In this document: piece by piece, positions 10,075-20,591 of the stretch | Layout of the letters: each line of letters begins with the position of its first letter | Position numbering within the stretch: position 1 is the first letter of the stretch | Assembly: GCA_021521415.1 (NCBI GenBank) | Contig: JAIQDT010000172.1 | Location: forward strand, 186,001 to 250,000 | Length of the DNA: 64,000 nucleotides | From: Bidens hawaiensis | Lineage: Eukaryota > Streptophyta > Magnoliopsida > Asterales > Asteraceae | Direction of reading: 5' to 3' | The notes under the pieces: generated by a model | The model's database searches: none | The model's input: only the letters and a program-made list of their open reading frames with translations | What the model was told of the DNA's origin: nothing | Translations under genes and position numbers: made by a program

Positions 10075-10429
10075 GTAAGTTTTACTTGTTTTTAACCGTG
10101 TTTTGATCGGGTTTTTGGTCGTTTTGGTTCGGGTGTTCTTCATTCCGGGTTTCTGCTTGAATGAGTCGAATCAGTCTATTCGATCGAATGAGTTTCTTAT
10201 TCGATCGAATGTGACTTATTCGATCAGTAGTTCGATCGAATCAGAAGTAAATGATAAGATCTATCTCATTCGATTGTCTGTTATCGAACCAGATCTCATT
10301 CGATCGAATGAATAGCTCACCCGATCGAATGTGGTGCTCGTTCGATCGAACTAGTCCAGAAAGTTTGAAAATTTTAAACGCATTCAGTCGTTTCGATATC
10401 TGTTCGTTCTAACACGTTTAAGTTTACAG
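10075..10429 (+). other. Putative 5'-UTR intron of third gene, element A
   Basis: The donor-like AAAT|GTAAGT is at 10075 and the acceptor-like TTTACAG ends at 10429, five bases before the ATG at 10435. The 355-nt interval holds five more exact TTCGATCGAA copies (10179, 10200, 10231, 10299, 10341). D2 has a comparable donor and acceptor before its third gene. Confidence 0.5.
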
Positions 10430-10434
10430 ATTCA

Positions 10435-11294
10435 ATGGCTGAAGTTGCAGAAGTGGTTGCTCCATTCAAAACGTCTATCAAGCACAATATCGTGGCTTTC
10501 TTGGACGAAAAGTCTAGCCACGGGAAGGATTTTGCAACAATTATCAAATTTCTGAAGAGGTCGAGGATTTCTGGACCTATCTCGAGGATCGTTGAGCCGA
10601 TAATGTCAATTCAACAAGAGTTCTGGAGGAATGCCACGCACGACAAAACAGTCGTGCCGTCGGTTATTCGCTCCACGGTCAGAGGGCATGCCATCGTAGT
10701 ATCTGCCCAGGTAATCCGAGAAGTCTGCGGTTTTGAAGACTTAGAATCAGATCCTACATCCTTACATCCTGCGGCAACTAGAGGATGTTTTGCAAGAATG
10801 AAGTATGACGGCGATCTCAATGCCGGTCTGCTTCACAAAGCCAACCTGTGCCCCGAATTCAAGTATCTGGCACACGTGGTGATGCATTGCTTGGGGCCTC
10901 AACGAACTAGCTTTGACAAGCTGAGGGAAAGCATGCAGTTCACCGTAGCTGCTCTGGTGATGAACCGCCCCTACAACTTCTCTCAAATGACGTTTGGTCA
11001 TATGGTGGAAAACATCACGTTAAAACAAGGGAAGAGCGAGAAGTTTCTTCAGTACCCGAGGTTCATTCAGATGATAGTTGATACTCAAGCACCGGGTCTA
11101 CTGAAAGAAAATGAAGGTGATGTGGTGAAACTGGACCACATGAAGAATGAGACTCTCAAGCGTCTCAAATCCTACAAAGAACTTCCCACCAGGCCACCAC
11201 TCAAACGATGCTTCGGGCATATTGTCAATCCGTCCTACAGGGCCCCTCCGAAGAGGAAGTGGAGAAATGCTGCCAGTGATTCAGACGTCGAGAA
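10435..11294 (+). CDS. Element A third gene, part 1 (interrupted by B1)
   Basis: The first 286 codons of the third gene, starting at the first ATG after the putative 5'-UTR intron. It encodes a mixed alpha/beta-looking domain with no transmembrane segment or signal peptide, so it is not obviously envelope-like. I do not recognise a characterised domain. The degenerate frame around 44980-45490 in D2 resembles it in layout and in a few motifs. B1 inserted after base 11294 and its GAGAA target is duplicated at 19739. The next segment of the gene resumes at 19744 in the matching phase. In the present allele the frame runs into the B1 LTR and stops at 11325, so the gene is disrupted. Function is unknown; a nuclear regulatory role is inferred from the later parts. 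Confidence 0.8.
11290..11294 (+). repeat. Target site duplication of B1, left copy
   Basis: GAGAA, repeated exactly at 19739-19743 after the B1 3' LTR. This proves a single B1 insertion into element A. Confidence 0.97.
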
Positions 11295-12230
11295 TGTTGG
11301 AATACCGTATGCCCGAGACACATAATTAGGTTAATGTGGCTAGCCGTGTTTGATCCAAGTCGGGTCATACCCAATAACGAGTTAGACACATACCAATTAT
11401 GTATTTGTTAAGATAAGATCTATAAGACAAATACAGAACACAATACATTCAGAAAATCGGGTTTCTGAATACTTACTTGAAAGTGTTAAATAAATTAATT
11501 GGTTAATTTATTTATTCAAATAATTATTATTGGAATGATTATTTAACTATATGATCTTTTGTAAAATGGTTTATAAAAGATGGGGTGTTTATATATTTTA
11601 TAAAGTATAAAATAAATAAAAAAAAAAAAAAAAAAAAAAAAAAATTATATATTGGGGCCGGTTTTGGGTGGGCCCCACACCCCACTAACTTGGTCAAAAT
11701 CATTAACATGCAAAAGATGGAGGTTGAGTGTATAAGTGTTTATATCTACCTAACCATGCATTCTTGGGTGTGATGATGATGAAGACCCTTTTTAATAACT
11801 TTCAAGTAAACAAAAAAAACATACAACTCTTCCTTTCTTTCTTTCTTGTTTACGGCCAAAAGGAAAAAGGAAGGGCTCGGGTCTCGTTTTTCGTGTTCAA
11901 GCTCCCTAGCATAGCTCGGTGCGTGTTGGAGGCTCGGGGTATATTCGGTTTGAGAGTTTTCCTTTGAAAGTCTTGCATTCATCATCATCTTCTTCAACCA
12001 CCTACTAAACTCTTAAAGGGTTAAGATTGTAAGTGTTTATATAGCTTTGATTGTTTAGTTGTTCCCGTATCATGTGATCCTAGCTTCGGGTTTCTAGTAA
12101 ATAGATTATTGGTAATCTTGCAATGAATAAACTAGGTTGTTCATATGGTTAGTTTGTCTATCACGTTTCCGCATTAATTATAACTAGTTAAACGGTTAAC
12201 TAAGTTTGTAAATTCCGTAGAAACCCACCA
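11295..12230 (+). repeat. B1 5' LTR
   Basis: Begins TGTTGGAATACC and ends AACCCACCA. It holds an A tract (about 11619-11644), a GC-rich inverted repeat TGGGGCC/GGCCCCA near 11653-11678, and a donor-like ATT|GTAAGT at 12029. A short frame of about 79 codons near 11728 also occurs in the 3' LTR and is not a gene. Confidence 0.96.
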
Positions 12231-12232
12231 AA

Positions 12233-12246
12233 TGGCATCAAGAGCC
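12233..12246 (+). other. B1 primer binding site (variant)
   Basis: TGGCATCAAGAGCC starts two bases after the LTR and resembles the initiator-Met site TGGTATCAGAGC with changes. B2 has the same sequence at 55133-55146. The exact primer tRNA is uncertain. Confidence 0.65.
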
Positions 12247-13979
12247 GGGATACGGGAAACTAAGCTTCGGGTTCTCGGTTTTTTTATTTTCCCCTTGAAA
12301 GATTTTATACAAAAATTAACATGCATGATATTTTTGTATTTAATCTTGTTATTGTTTTTGGCTTTGTTCAAAAAAAAAAAAAAAAAAAAACCGGGCAAAT
12401 GGGCCGAAACCCAATTCGGGTGAATTTGGGCCGAAGCCCATTTTGGTTATTTGGGCCGAGCCCATAAAATTTTATTGGGCCGAGCCCATAAAGTTTTAAA
12501 TGGACCGAGCCCATGGTTATTATTGGGCCGAGCCCATATAGTTTTATTTGGGCCGAGCCCATGCAGTTTTTTATTGGGCCGAGGCCCATAATCTTGTTAT
12601 TGGGTCAAGCCCAAATGGGTTGGGCTAGGCCCGATAAAGCAAAGGGGTTTTTGGAACGGGTTCCTATGACATATCGGGTTATGTTTGTTAGTACTAGACC
12701 GAGCCGTAGACCAAATGGATGTTTTGTTTGTGGTTGATGTTGTGATTGTAATTTATTATTCAAAGTATCGGTTTGTAATAATTTATTAGGGGCTATTTTG
12801 TAATTATTTATTCATATGGGTATGTAATAAATAGGTAATTTGTAATATCTTTATTTTATAGAAAAAATGTATTAGGACATTTAATTTTGTAAAATTTAAG
12901 AAGATTGCAAAGTTGGAAGTTTGGGCCTAATTGGGCCGGGTATGGTCATAATGGGTTTCACAAGCCCATTAAGGGATTCAAGCCCAAAAGGACCTAAGCC
13001 CACCAATTGAGCCCAAGTGGAAGCTTATGGAAGCTAAGGCCCAAGTTCAAGCCCAATGGATCACAACAAGGTTGAAGAAGATGCTCGAAGCATTTGGATG
13101 CGGGATCGAGTGGGAGCTACAACATCCATGTGTCATGTGTCCCTTAGGATTGGACCTAAGACACACACTTGTTTCGGCTAACAAGTGTGGTCTAACTTAG
13201 TGGCTCGTGTCTAGTATATATTGTGTGTATGCTTGTTGATTGATTGTTTGATTGTGTGGTTGTTAGATATTAGGATATCAACTCCGTCACATAGAATTAA
13301 TTAACAAAGCATAAAACGGGTTCTAATAATTATCGATAATTACGTGACACGTAGTTTAATAAAATGGAATTATTAACTAGCCGTCTCACGCCCATAATAA
13401 AAATGGTTTTATTATAAATTAGTTTTGAAAATGGTTTCAAAATCATGTTTCTAAATGCATGTTAGAACATGATTTAAAGTTTTATATCTAGAATTATTAA
13501 AACTAAAAATCCCTTTAAAATTAAGGATAATAAGTTAAACACCATCCTTTTGTATAACACTTAACATATTAGTAAGCTCTTAGTGGGAAAAAGGTCACCT
13601 AACCGCATAGAGTAAATTAACATGTTAAGGTAATATTGGCATATAAATGGGAAAAAGGTCACCTAACCATTTGTATGTTAATATTACAAGTTGATACAAG
13701 TAGGACAACTTAAATTAGAACCATGTGAAGAGGGTCACCCAAGCATGGGGTCTAATGGGTGTTGATGGGATAAACATGCCAACACGAAATATGATTTCGA
13801 ACCGGTCCCATAAATTCTAGAAGTTGCAAAAGGGTTTGCAATTGTTATGAATAACTACCTTGATAAACCGACAAAGGGAAAAAGGTCACCTAACCGGAGT
13901 TGGGTTTATCGTTGGATTCTAGATTTTAATTATTAATTATATAAAAGGGTATTAATAATTAAAAGGTTAAAACACTAAA
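12247..13979 (+). promoter_or_regulatory. B1 leader with TGGGC/GCCCA array and GGTCACCTAACC repeats
   Basis: Untranslated leader. Between about 12397 and 12640 some nine copies of TGGGCCGAGCCCA-like short inverted repeats occur every 25-30 bp; more GCCCA boxes lie at 12923-13050. From 13585, GGGAAAAAGGTCACCTAACC occurs three times (13585, 13649, 13876) with a degenerate fourth near 13727. TGGGCY is the known site II motif bound by TCP factors; any such role here is inference. No gene is visible. Confidence 0.7.
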
Positions 13980-16900
13980 ATGAACTTATTTAAAATTCTG
14001 CAGATGGCCACACACGTCGACGACAACATTATCCCTAACGTCCAAAACGTATCTCTCCGATCTATTCTCGCTAAAGACCGTCTTAACCACAATAACTTTT
14101 CGGATTGGTTCCGAAATTTAAGGATTGTTCTAAAACAAGAAAAATTATATCATGTTTTGGAAACACCTATCCCCGAAGAACCGGAAGAGGGAACTGAGGT
14201 CGAATACATGAATTGGGTCAAACTCACGGAAGATTCCATTCAAGTATCATGCCTCATGTTGGCGACTATGGTTCCCGAAATCCAAAAGGATTTCGAAAAC
14301 CATAATGCGTACGACATGATTACTCAACTTAAGGAAATGTTCCTTAAGCAATCGAGAGTGGAAAGGTTCGAAACGGTTCGAGCCTTACATGCATGTAGAA
14401 TGGATGATAGTCAACCAGTTTCATCTTATGTACTTAAGATGAAAAGTTATATTGATCGGCTCACTAAGCTCAATTGTCCCATCTCAAATGAGTTAGCAAC
14501 GGATTTGATCCTTAACTCTTTGTCGAAAAGGTTCGACACTTTCGTGTTAAATTATAACATGAACGGGTGGGACAAAACCATTGGAGAACTTCACTCAATG
14601 CTTAAAACAGCCGAGGCGAGCATGGGCAAAAGGGTTTTACCCGTGTTTGCAATCAATGAAGGTAGATCCAAGAATCGATCTCAACCCAATCTTAAGGCTA
14701 AGGTAGCTAAAAGGAAGGGTCCCCCTATGCATCTTAAGGGTAAGGGCAAATCACCGGTTATGGCAAAGAAACAAAAGGTTGTGGAACCAAGGGGTCATAA
14801 GGATGATCCTTGTTTTGGTTGTGGGGAGACCGGACACTGGAAACGCAATTGCCCGGTCTACCTAAAAGAGCTAAAAGACAAGAGGAATGCGGCGCATACC
14901 TCGGGTAATGTCTTTATGATTAATGTTGAGCTAAATCTTATTTCTTCTAACACATGGGTATTGGATACCGGATGTGGAACTCATATTTGCAATTGGTTGC
15001 AGGGGTTCAAAAGGAATGAAGACTTGAAGAAGGGCGAAGTGAATCTTTTCATGGGCAACGGTGCAAGAGTACACGTGGTCGCTAGAGGAGACTTCACTTT
15101 ATCACTTCCAAGTGGTTTGGAAGTTGTTTTAAAAAATGTTTTGTATGCTCCTAGTTTGACTAGGAACATTATTTCTGTGCACCTTCTTAGACAATGTAAC
15201 TTTGACTTTAAATTTGTAGGATCGGAAATGCATGTGTCATCTAATGGTATCTTTTATTTTAAAGCTGTACCAAACAACGGTATTTATGAATTGGTTCATG
15301 ATAATACCTCAAATAGCTCATTATATCAAACTTCTACTAAAAGACTCAAAAAGGGTTTGAGTGATTCCTACATTTGGCATTGTCGCCTTGGACACATAAA
15401 CAAGAATCGTATAAACACTCTCCAAAAGAATGGTCTTTTGAAAACAAACGAGTTAGGTTCGTTTGATGAGTGTGAATCTTGTATTCAAGGCAAGATGACC
15501 AAAGAGCCTTTCAAAGGTACAAATGAAAGGGCTAAGGATTTGTTAGGTATCATACATACGGATGTATGCGGACCTTTCAAGCCAACTAGTAGGAATAGTG
15601 AAAGGTACTTCATTACCTTTACCGACGATTTTAGTCGATATGGGTATGTTTATCTAATGAAACACAAACATGAAGCCTTTGAAATGTTCAAAGAATTTCA
15701 AAATGAAGTGCAAAATCAGCTCAACCGAACAATCAAGGTACTCCGCTCCGATAGAGGAGGCGAATACCTAAGTGATACCTTTCAAAGTCATCTTAGAGAT
15801 TGTGGAATTATTTCACAGCTCACTCCTCCTGGAACTCCTCAACATAACGGAGTATCCGAGAGGAGGAATCGAACACTGTTGGACATGGTTCGATCAATGA
15901 TGGCACGAAGCTCACTACCGCCATCATTTTGGGGATATGCGCTACTCACAGCGGCTCGTATTTTGAATATGGCCCCGACCAAAAAGGTGGATCGAATACC
16001 CTATGAAGTGTGGCATGGAAAGGTTCCATCCTTTTCATATTTAAGGATATGGGGATGCATAGTTTATGTTAAACGTGACACCCCAAATAAGCTTGAGGCT
16101 CGATCCATCAGGTGTGTCTTCATAGGATACCCAAAGGATGATATAGGATATATATTCTATGATCCTAGTGAACAAAGAGTGTTTGTTTCACGCAAAGGAT
16201 ACTTCTTAGAAACTAGGTTCCTTATGGAAGGACCTAGTGAAAAGAGAGTGGAACTTGAAGAGGTTCAAGAATCACTGGATGATACACAGTTGGTCGATAC
16301 TAGCTTTCAACACGAGGATGTTGAAGATGATCAAATGGTTGATCATACGCACGTTGCTCGCAGATCTAGTAGGGTTAGTCAACCTCCCAAGAGATATGGA
16401 TTTCTTGTGGATGATTGCTACTTGATTGATTCGGATGAACCGATCTCCTACAAAGATGCTATGTCACAACCTGATTGTGACAAATGGCTTGAAGCCATGA
16501 GCGCCGAGATGCAATCCATGCACGATAACCAAGTTTGGGAATTGGTTGATCGTCCACTTAACTCCAAACTGGTTGGATGTAAGTGGGTCTTCAAAAAGAA
16601 GACCGATATGCATGGAAATTTAGATACTTACAAAGCTCGACTTGTCGCAAAAGGTTTCACGCAAACTCAAGGGATTGATTATGATGAAACCTTCTCGCCA
16701 GTCGCGATGCTTAAGTCGATCAGGATATTGTTTGCCATTGCAGCTCATTTTGATTATGAGATATGGCAAATGGATGTCAAGACCGCTTTTCTAAATGGAT
16801 ATCTTGAGGAAGATGTCCATATGGTTCAGCCTGAAGGTTTTGTCGATCCATCTAATCCTGACAAAGTATGTAAGTTAAGGAAATCAATCTACGGGTTGAA

Positions 16901-18020
16901 ACAAGCATCACGGATGTGGAATCATCGTTTTAATGAAGAAATCAAAGCGTTTGGTTTCGTCCAAAACGGTGATGAGGCGTGTGTGTATAAATGGGCTAGT
17001 GGGAGTATAATCATTTTCCTTATTTTGTATGTCGATGATATACTTTTATTTGGAAATGATATACCAAGTATGGAAAACGTTAAAACGTGGTTAAGTAGTC
17101 GTTTCTCAATTAAGGATCTTGGAGAAGCGATATATATCTTGGGAATAAAAGTCTATAGGGATAGACAAAGGAAATTGATCGGACTCAATCAAAGTGCGTA
17201 CATTGATAAAATCCTAAAGAGGTTTAGGATGGAAAACTCTAAGAAAGGTTTGGTGCCTATTCCTAGAGGAACTGTATTAAGCTCATCCCAAAGTCCTAGC
17301 TCTAAGGAAGAGCAGGATAGGATGAAGCATGTTCCTTATGCTTCGGCAATAGGATCTATTATGTATGCAATGATGTGCACTAGACCGGATGTCTCGTATG
17401 CTTTAAGCATAACAAGTAGATACCAGCACAACCCAGGTGACAGTCATTGGATGGCTGTCAAGAATATATTAAAATACCTTAGAAGGACTAAGGATATGTT
17501 TTTAATATATGGGTCTGGTGAGGAAGAACTCGTCGTAAAGGGTTACGTGGATGCGAGTTTCCAAACTGACCGAGATGATTCTCGGTCACAGTCGGGATAT
17601 GTTTTCATCTTAAATGGAGGCGCTGTCTCTTGGAAGAGTTCGAAGCAGGATGTTGTCGCGTTATCCACTACAGAATCTGAGTACATCGCCGCTTCAATGG
17701 CAGCCCAAGAGGCTGCATGGATGAAAAAGTTCATCATGGATCTAGGGATTATCTCTTCCATTCAGGAGCCCCTAGAGATATTCTGTGACAATGAGGGTGC
17801 TATTGCACAGATCAAGGAGCCTCGTGCTCATCAGAAAACGAGGCACATTGAGCGCAGATTCAACTACATAAGGGATGAAGTTGAAAAGAGAAAAATATGT
17901 ATTCATAAAGTTCATACCGATCAAAATATTGCGGACCCACTCACGAAGCTCCTCGATAGGCCAAAGCATGAGGGTCATGTTTGTGCATTAGGACTTCGGT
18001 ATTCTAGTGAGTGGATTTAA
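13980..18020 (+). CDS. gag-pol: B1 Gag-Pol polyprotein (1346 aa), intact
   Basis: A single copia frame. Gag is at the N-terminus, with a zinc knuckle CX2CX4HX4C at residues 278-291 (CFGCGETGHWKRNC). Protease has LDTGCGTH with Asp at 329. The GAG_pre-integrase WHCRLGH motif follows. Integrase has D528, D591 and E627 with the canonical 35-residue D-E gap. Reverse transcriptase has YVDD at 1017-1020. RNase H shows GYVDASFQTD, STTESEY and FCDNEGA. All key residues are present and there is no internal stop, so the element may be autonomous. A second ATG at 14004 lies directly after an acceptor-like CAG and could be the true start; the first eight codons would then be leader. Confidence 0.96.
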   Translation: MNLFKILQMATHVDDNIIPNVQNVSLRSILAKDRLNHNNFSDWFRNLRIVLKQEKLYHVLETPIPEEPEEGTEVEYMNWVKLTEDSIQVSCLMLATMVPEIQKDFENHNAYDMITQLKEMFLKQSRVERFETVRALHACRMDDSQPVSSYVLKMKSYIDRLTKLNCPISNELATDLILNSLSKRFDTFVLNYNMNGWDKTIGELHSMLKTAEASMGKRVLPVFAINEGRSKNRSQPNLKAKVAKRKGPPMHLKGKGKSPVMAKKQKVVEPRGHKDDPCFGCGETGHWKRNCPVYLKELKDKRNAAHTSGNVFMINVELNLISSNTWVLDTGCGTHICNWLQGFKRNEDLKKGEVNLFMGNGARVHVVARGDFTLSLPSGLEVVLKNVLYAPSLTRNIISVHLLRQCNFDFKFVGSEMHVSSNGIFYFKAVPNNGIYELVHDNTSNSSLYQTSTKRLKKGLSDSYIWHCRLGHINKNRINTLQKNGLLKTNELGSFDECESCIQGKMTKEPFKGTNERAKDLLGIIHTDVCGPFKPTSRNSERYFITFTDDFSRYGYVYLMKHKHEAFEMFKEFQNEVQNQLNRTIKVLRSDRGGEYLSDTFQSHLRDCGIISQLTPPGTPQHNGVSERRNRTLLDMVRSMMARSSLPPSFWGYALLTAARILNMAPTKKVDRIPYEVWHGKVPSFSYLRIWGCIVYVKRDTPNKLEARSIRCVFIGYPKDDIGYIFYDPSEQRVFVSRKGYFLETRFLMEGPSEKRVELEEVQESLDDTQLVDTSFQHEDVEDDQMVDHTHVARRSSRVSQPPKRYGFLVDDCYLIDSDEPISYKDAMSQPDCDKWLEAMSAEMQSMHDNQVWELVDRPLNSKLVGCKWVFKKKTDMHGNLDTYKARLVAKGFTQTQGIDYDETFSPVAMLKSIRILFAIAAHFDYEIWQMDVKTAFLNGYLEEDVHMVQPEGFVDPSNPDKVCKLRKSIYGLKQASRMWNHRFNEEIKAFGFVQNGDEACVYKWASGSIIIFLILYVDDILLFGNDIPSMENVKTWLSSRFSIKDLGEAIYILGIKVYRDRQRKLIGLNQSAYIDKILKRFRMENSKKGLVPIPRGTVLSSSQSPSSKEEQDRMKHVPYASAIGSIMYAMMCTRPDVSYALSITSRYQHNPGDSHWMAVKNILKYLRRTKDMFLIYGSGEEELVVKGYVDASFQTDRDDSRSQSGYVFILNGGAVSWKSSKQDVVALSTTESEYIAASMAAQEAAWMKKFIMDLGIISSIQEPLEIFCDNEGAIAQIKEPRAHQKTRHIERRFNYIRDEVEKRKICIHKVHTDQNIADPLTKLLDRPKHEGHVCALGLRYSSEWI

Positions 18021-18799
18021 TCCGTGTTTAGTGTTTGTTTAAGAACGAATGTAATGGGTATCTCATGAAATTAATTAAGTTTTAATTATTAAATGAGTTA
18101 TGTTCTATTTTTGCATGTTTAATCCATGAATGACTTATGTTGTTCTAAACGTCCGTAGTCGATCATGCTTGTGGGAACAAGTATGAAGGTAAGACTATTA
18201 TGAACCTGGATTGGTTGATATTCATGTGATGAATATAAGGCATAGGTTTGCCACCAAGGTTCATAGATATTTGTGGGATACAAATATTGGACATGATCCG
18301 CTCTCGAGGATCACTGCATGGAGTTAGTGCAACTGATCATAAGTAATCCTTGAGTAAAGGCGAGTATCATTGTGTCCTTTGACCTGAGATGCATATTGGA
18401 TCTGACCTTTCATCAAGTCTGATAACTTGACTCTCTTCTTTGTTTTTCGGTAACACGATGACATAAAAGAAAGAGCTCAGATATCATACGAGATGTCAAC
18501 AAGGATGTATGCAGTCAAGATGGGATTTGTTCCTCTTATGTGTTGAGAGTTTAGATGTCTAAGGCCTGTTAAGTTAAATCAATGAGAGAATGATCAATCT
18601 ATGTCTCTTCGATTTGACAGGACATCTAGTAACAAAGGGATGTAATGATAAGACTTACCTATATCATATCAAGTATGGACTTGAAGGGGATGATGTTATT
18701 GAATGGCACTTAGTCAAACACACTAGGGGTGGTGACCTGTTGTTAGGCGGTATTCACCATTAGCATTAACTTCTTATGAGTCACGTGCAAGTGGGAGAT
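18021..18799 (+). other. B1 3' untranslated region and polypurine tract
   Basis: Noncoding. It ends in AAGTGGGAGATT just before the 3' LTR, the likely polypurine tract (about 18789-18798). No gene is visible. The same sequence with few changes follows the B2 gene at 60956-61735. Confidence 0.8.
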
Positions 18800-19120
18800 T
18801 GTTGGAATACCGTATGCCCGAGACACATAATTAGGTTAATGTGGCTAGCCGTGTTTGATCCAAGTCGGGTCATACCCAATAACGAGTTAGACACATACCA
18901 ATTATGTATTTGTTAAGATAAGATCTATAAGACAAATACAGAACACAATACATTCAGAAAATCGGGTTTCTGAATACTTACTTGAAAGTGTTAAATAAAT
19001 TAATTGGTTAATTTATTTATTCAAATAATTATTATTGGAATGATTATTTAACTATATGATCTTTTGTAAAATGGTTTATAAAAGATGGGGTGTTTATATA
19101 TTTTATAAAGTATAAAATAA

Positions 19121-19154
<34 letters not shown>

Positions 19155-19738
19155 ATATATTGGGGCCGGTTTTGGGTGGGCCCCACACCCCACTAACTTG
19201 GTCAAAATCATTAACATGCAAAAGATGGAGGTTGAGTGTATAAGTGTTTATATCTACCTAACCATGCATTCTTGGGTGTGATGATGATGAAGACCCTTTT
19301 TAATAACTTTCAAGTAAACAAAAAAAACATACAACTCTTCCTTTCTTTCTTTCTTGTTTACGGCCAAAAGGAAAAAGGAAGGGCTCGGGTCTCGTTTTTC
19401 GTGTTCAAGCTCCCTAGCATAGCTCGGTGCGTGTTGGAGGCTCGGGGTATATTCGGTTTGAGAGTTTTCCTTTGAAAGTCTTGCATTCATCATCATCTTC
19501 TTCAACCACCTACTAAACTCTTAAAGGGTTAAGATTGTAAGTGTTTATATAGCTTTGATTGTTTAGTTGTTCCCGTATCATGTGATCCTAGCTTCGGGTT
19601 TCTAGTAAATAGATTATTGGTAATCTTGCAATGAATAAACTAGGTTGTTCATATGGTTAGTTTGTCTATCACGTTTCCGCATTAATTATAACTAGTTAAA
19701 CGGTTAACTAAGTTTGTAAATTCCATAGAAACCCACCA
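18800..19738 (+). repeat. B1 3' LTR
   Basis: 939 bp, matching the 5' LTR apart from A-tract length (about 28 versus 25) and one G/A change at 19725. Ends CCCACCA before the GAGAA duplication. Confidence 0.96.
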
Positions 19739-19743
19739 GAGAA
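19739..19743 (+). repeat. Target site duplication of B1, right copy
   Basis: GAGAA, identical to 11290-11294. Confidence 0.97.
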
Positions 19744-20420
19744 TTTACCGTATCAGGAATCCAGCGACGATTCTGACACTGAGGAGGTGGCGGTCACGGA
19801 AGACACAAGGACAGAAGCTGAAAAACAGGCTGATTGGTATTTAAATGTTGAGGATCTGGAGGCAGGTGAAGAAGTTAGAGCCGAGAAACAACCGGCTGAG
19901 GTAGATGCGAGTGAAGAAAGGCCTGCAAAGAGGCAGAAGAAGAAGGTTACAAGAAAGTATCGGAGTTTATTTTCCGATCAACCACGTCCTTCAGTTGGGA
20001 CTTCTGCTGCCCCTCCTGCTCAACCAGCACAGCCACCAACACCGCAGTCAGCACCACAACCTACTCCTCAACCTCAACCTGAAATGTCTATACCTCAAAA
20101 GGTTGCATCTGAAATTGCTGATCTTCACAAGGCTATGATGAAGATGTTATTGTTCAAGACAGAGCAAGAAGAACAGAATCGACTCAGAGATGAGCAGATT
20201 GCTAAACTTCAAGCTGAGAACGAAATGCTCAGGCTTGAAAACAGTCAGCTAAATGCTACTGTCGCTGAACAAGGATCTTCGATCAACGAGCTGAAAGAGT
20301 CAAATCTAAGCCTTGAAGCAAAGATCACCGAGCTGAAAGGAGATGTTCTTCGTCTGGAAGGTCCAAGCAATGTCGATGTGGACACAGACGAACTGGACTC
20401 TTCTGATGATGGAGGTGAAG
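19744..20420 (+). CDS. Element A third gene, part 2: basic patch, Pro/Gln linker, coiled coil, acidic end
   Basis: Continues the reading phase left at 11294 once B1 and one target copy are discounted. An acidic stretch comes first. A basic cluster (KRQKKKVTRKYR, about 19929-19964) could be a nuclear localisation signal. A Pro/Gln-rich linker follows at about 19995-20085. A strong coiled coil with Leu/Ile heptads and Glu/Asn-rich faces spans about 20110-20360. The exon closes with an acidic DELDSSDDGGE-like run. Read straight on, the frame stops at 20428. A donor-like GAAG|GTATTT after 20420 would instead splice to 20592. The coiled coil suggests a dimer. No enzyme motif is visible. Confidence 0.75.
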
Positions 20421-20591
20421 GTATTTGAGAGTATTTTGAGTGAATGTAGTGAGGACTTAAATGTTAAATCTTTTTAATTAATGATTTGTATGTAAACTTA
20501 GTTTCATATGTAATGGTATTGTATTTCATGTTTATGATACTACATATGTTTATTTAAAATTTGTGTTACATTGTGGTTTTTAATCAAACAG
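20421..20591 (+). other. Putative phase-1 intron of third gene
   Basis: GTATTTG to TTTTTAATCAAACAG, 171 nt, AT-rich, with in-frame stops inside. Both sides are phase 1 and the GGT codon is kept across the junction. With it the three coding parts total 2784 nt (860+677+1247), exactly 928 codons including the stop. Confidence 0.6.

Larger units (their letters stand above)
12029..14003 (+). other. Putative leader intron of B1
   Basis: GTAAGTG in the LTR at 12029 and TTCTGCAG ending at 14003, directly before ATGGCC. Splicing would remove primer site and leader and make the ATG at 14004 the first start. B2 keeps both sites (54929 and 56938). Unproven. Confidence 0.35.
11295..19738 (+). mobile_element. 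Element B1: intact, young Ty1/copia retrotransposon
   Basis: An 8.44-kb element with LTRs of 936 and 939 bp, a single 1346-codon gag-pol frame, and perfect 5-bp duplications. I found one substitution between the LTRs (12217 versus 19725) plus a 3-base difference in the A tract, so insertion is very recent. Its protein is nearly identical to that of B2. It lacks the split gag/pol and third gene of element A and belongs to a different copia lineage, which I cannot name safely. Confidence 0.96.

Noticed and set aside
12368..12589. Repetitive GLGPI-type frame on the minus strand of the B1 leader
   Set aside because: It is a translation of the TGGGC/GCCCA array and is not open in the same way in B2.
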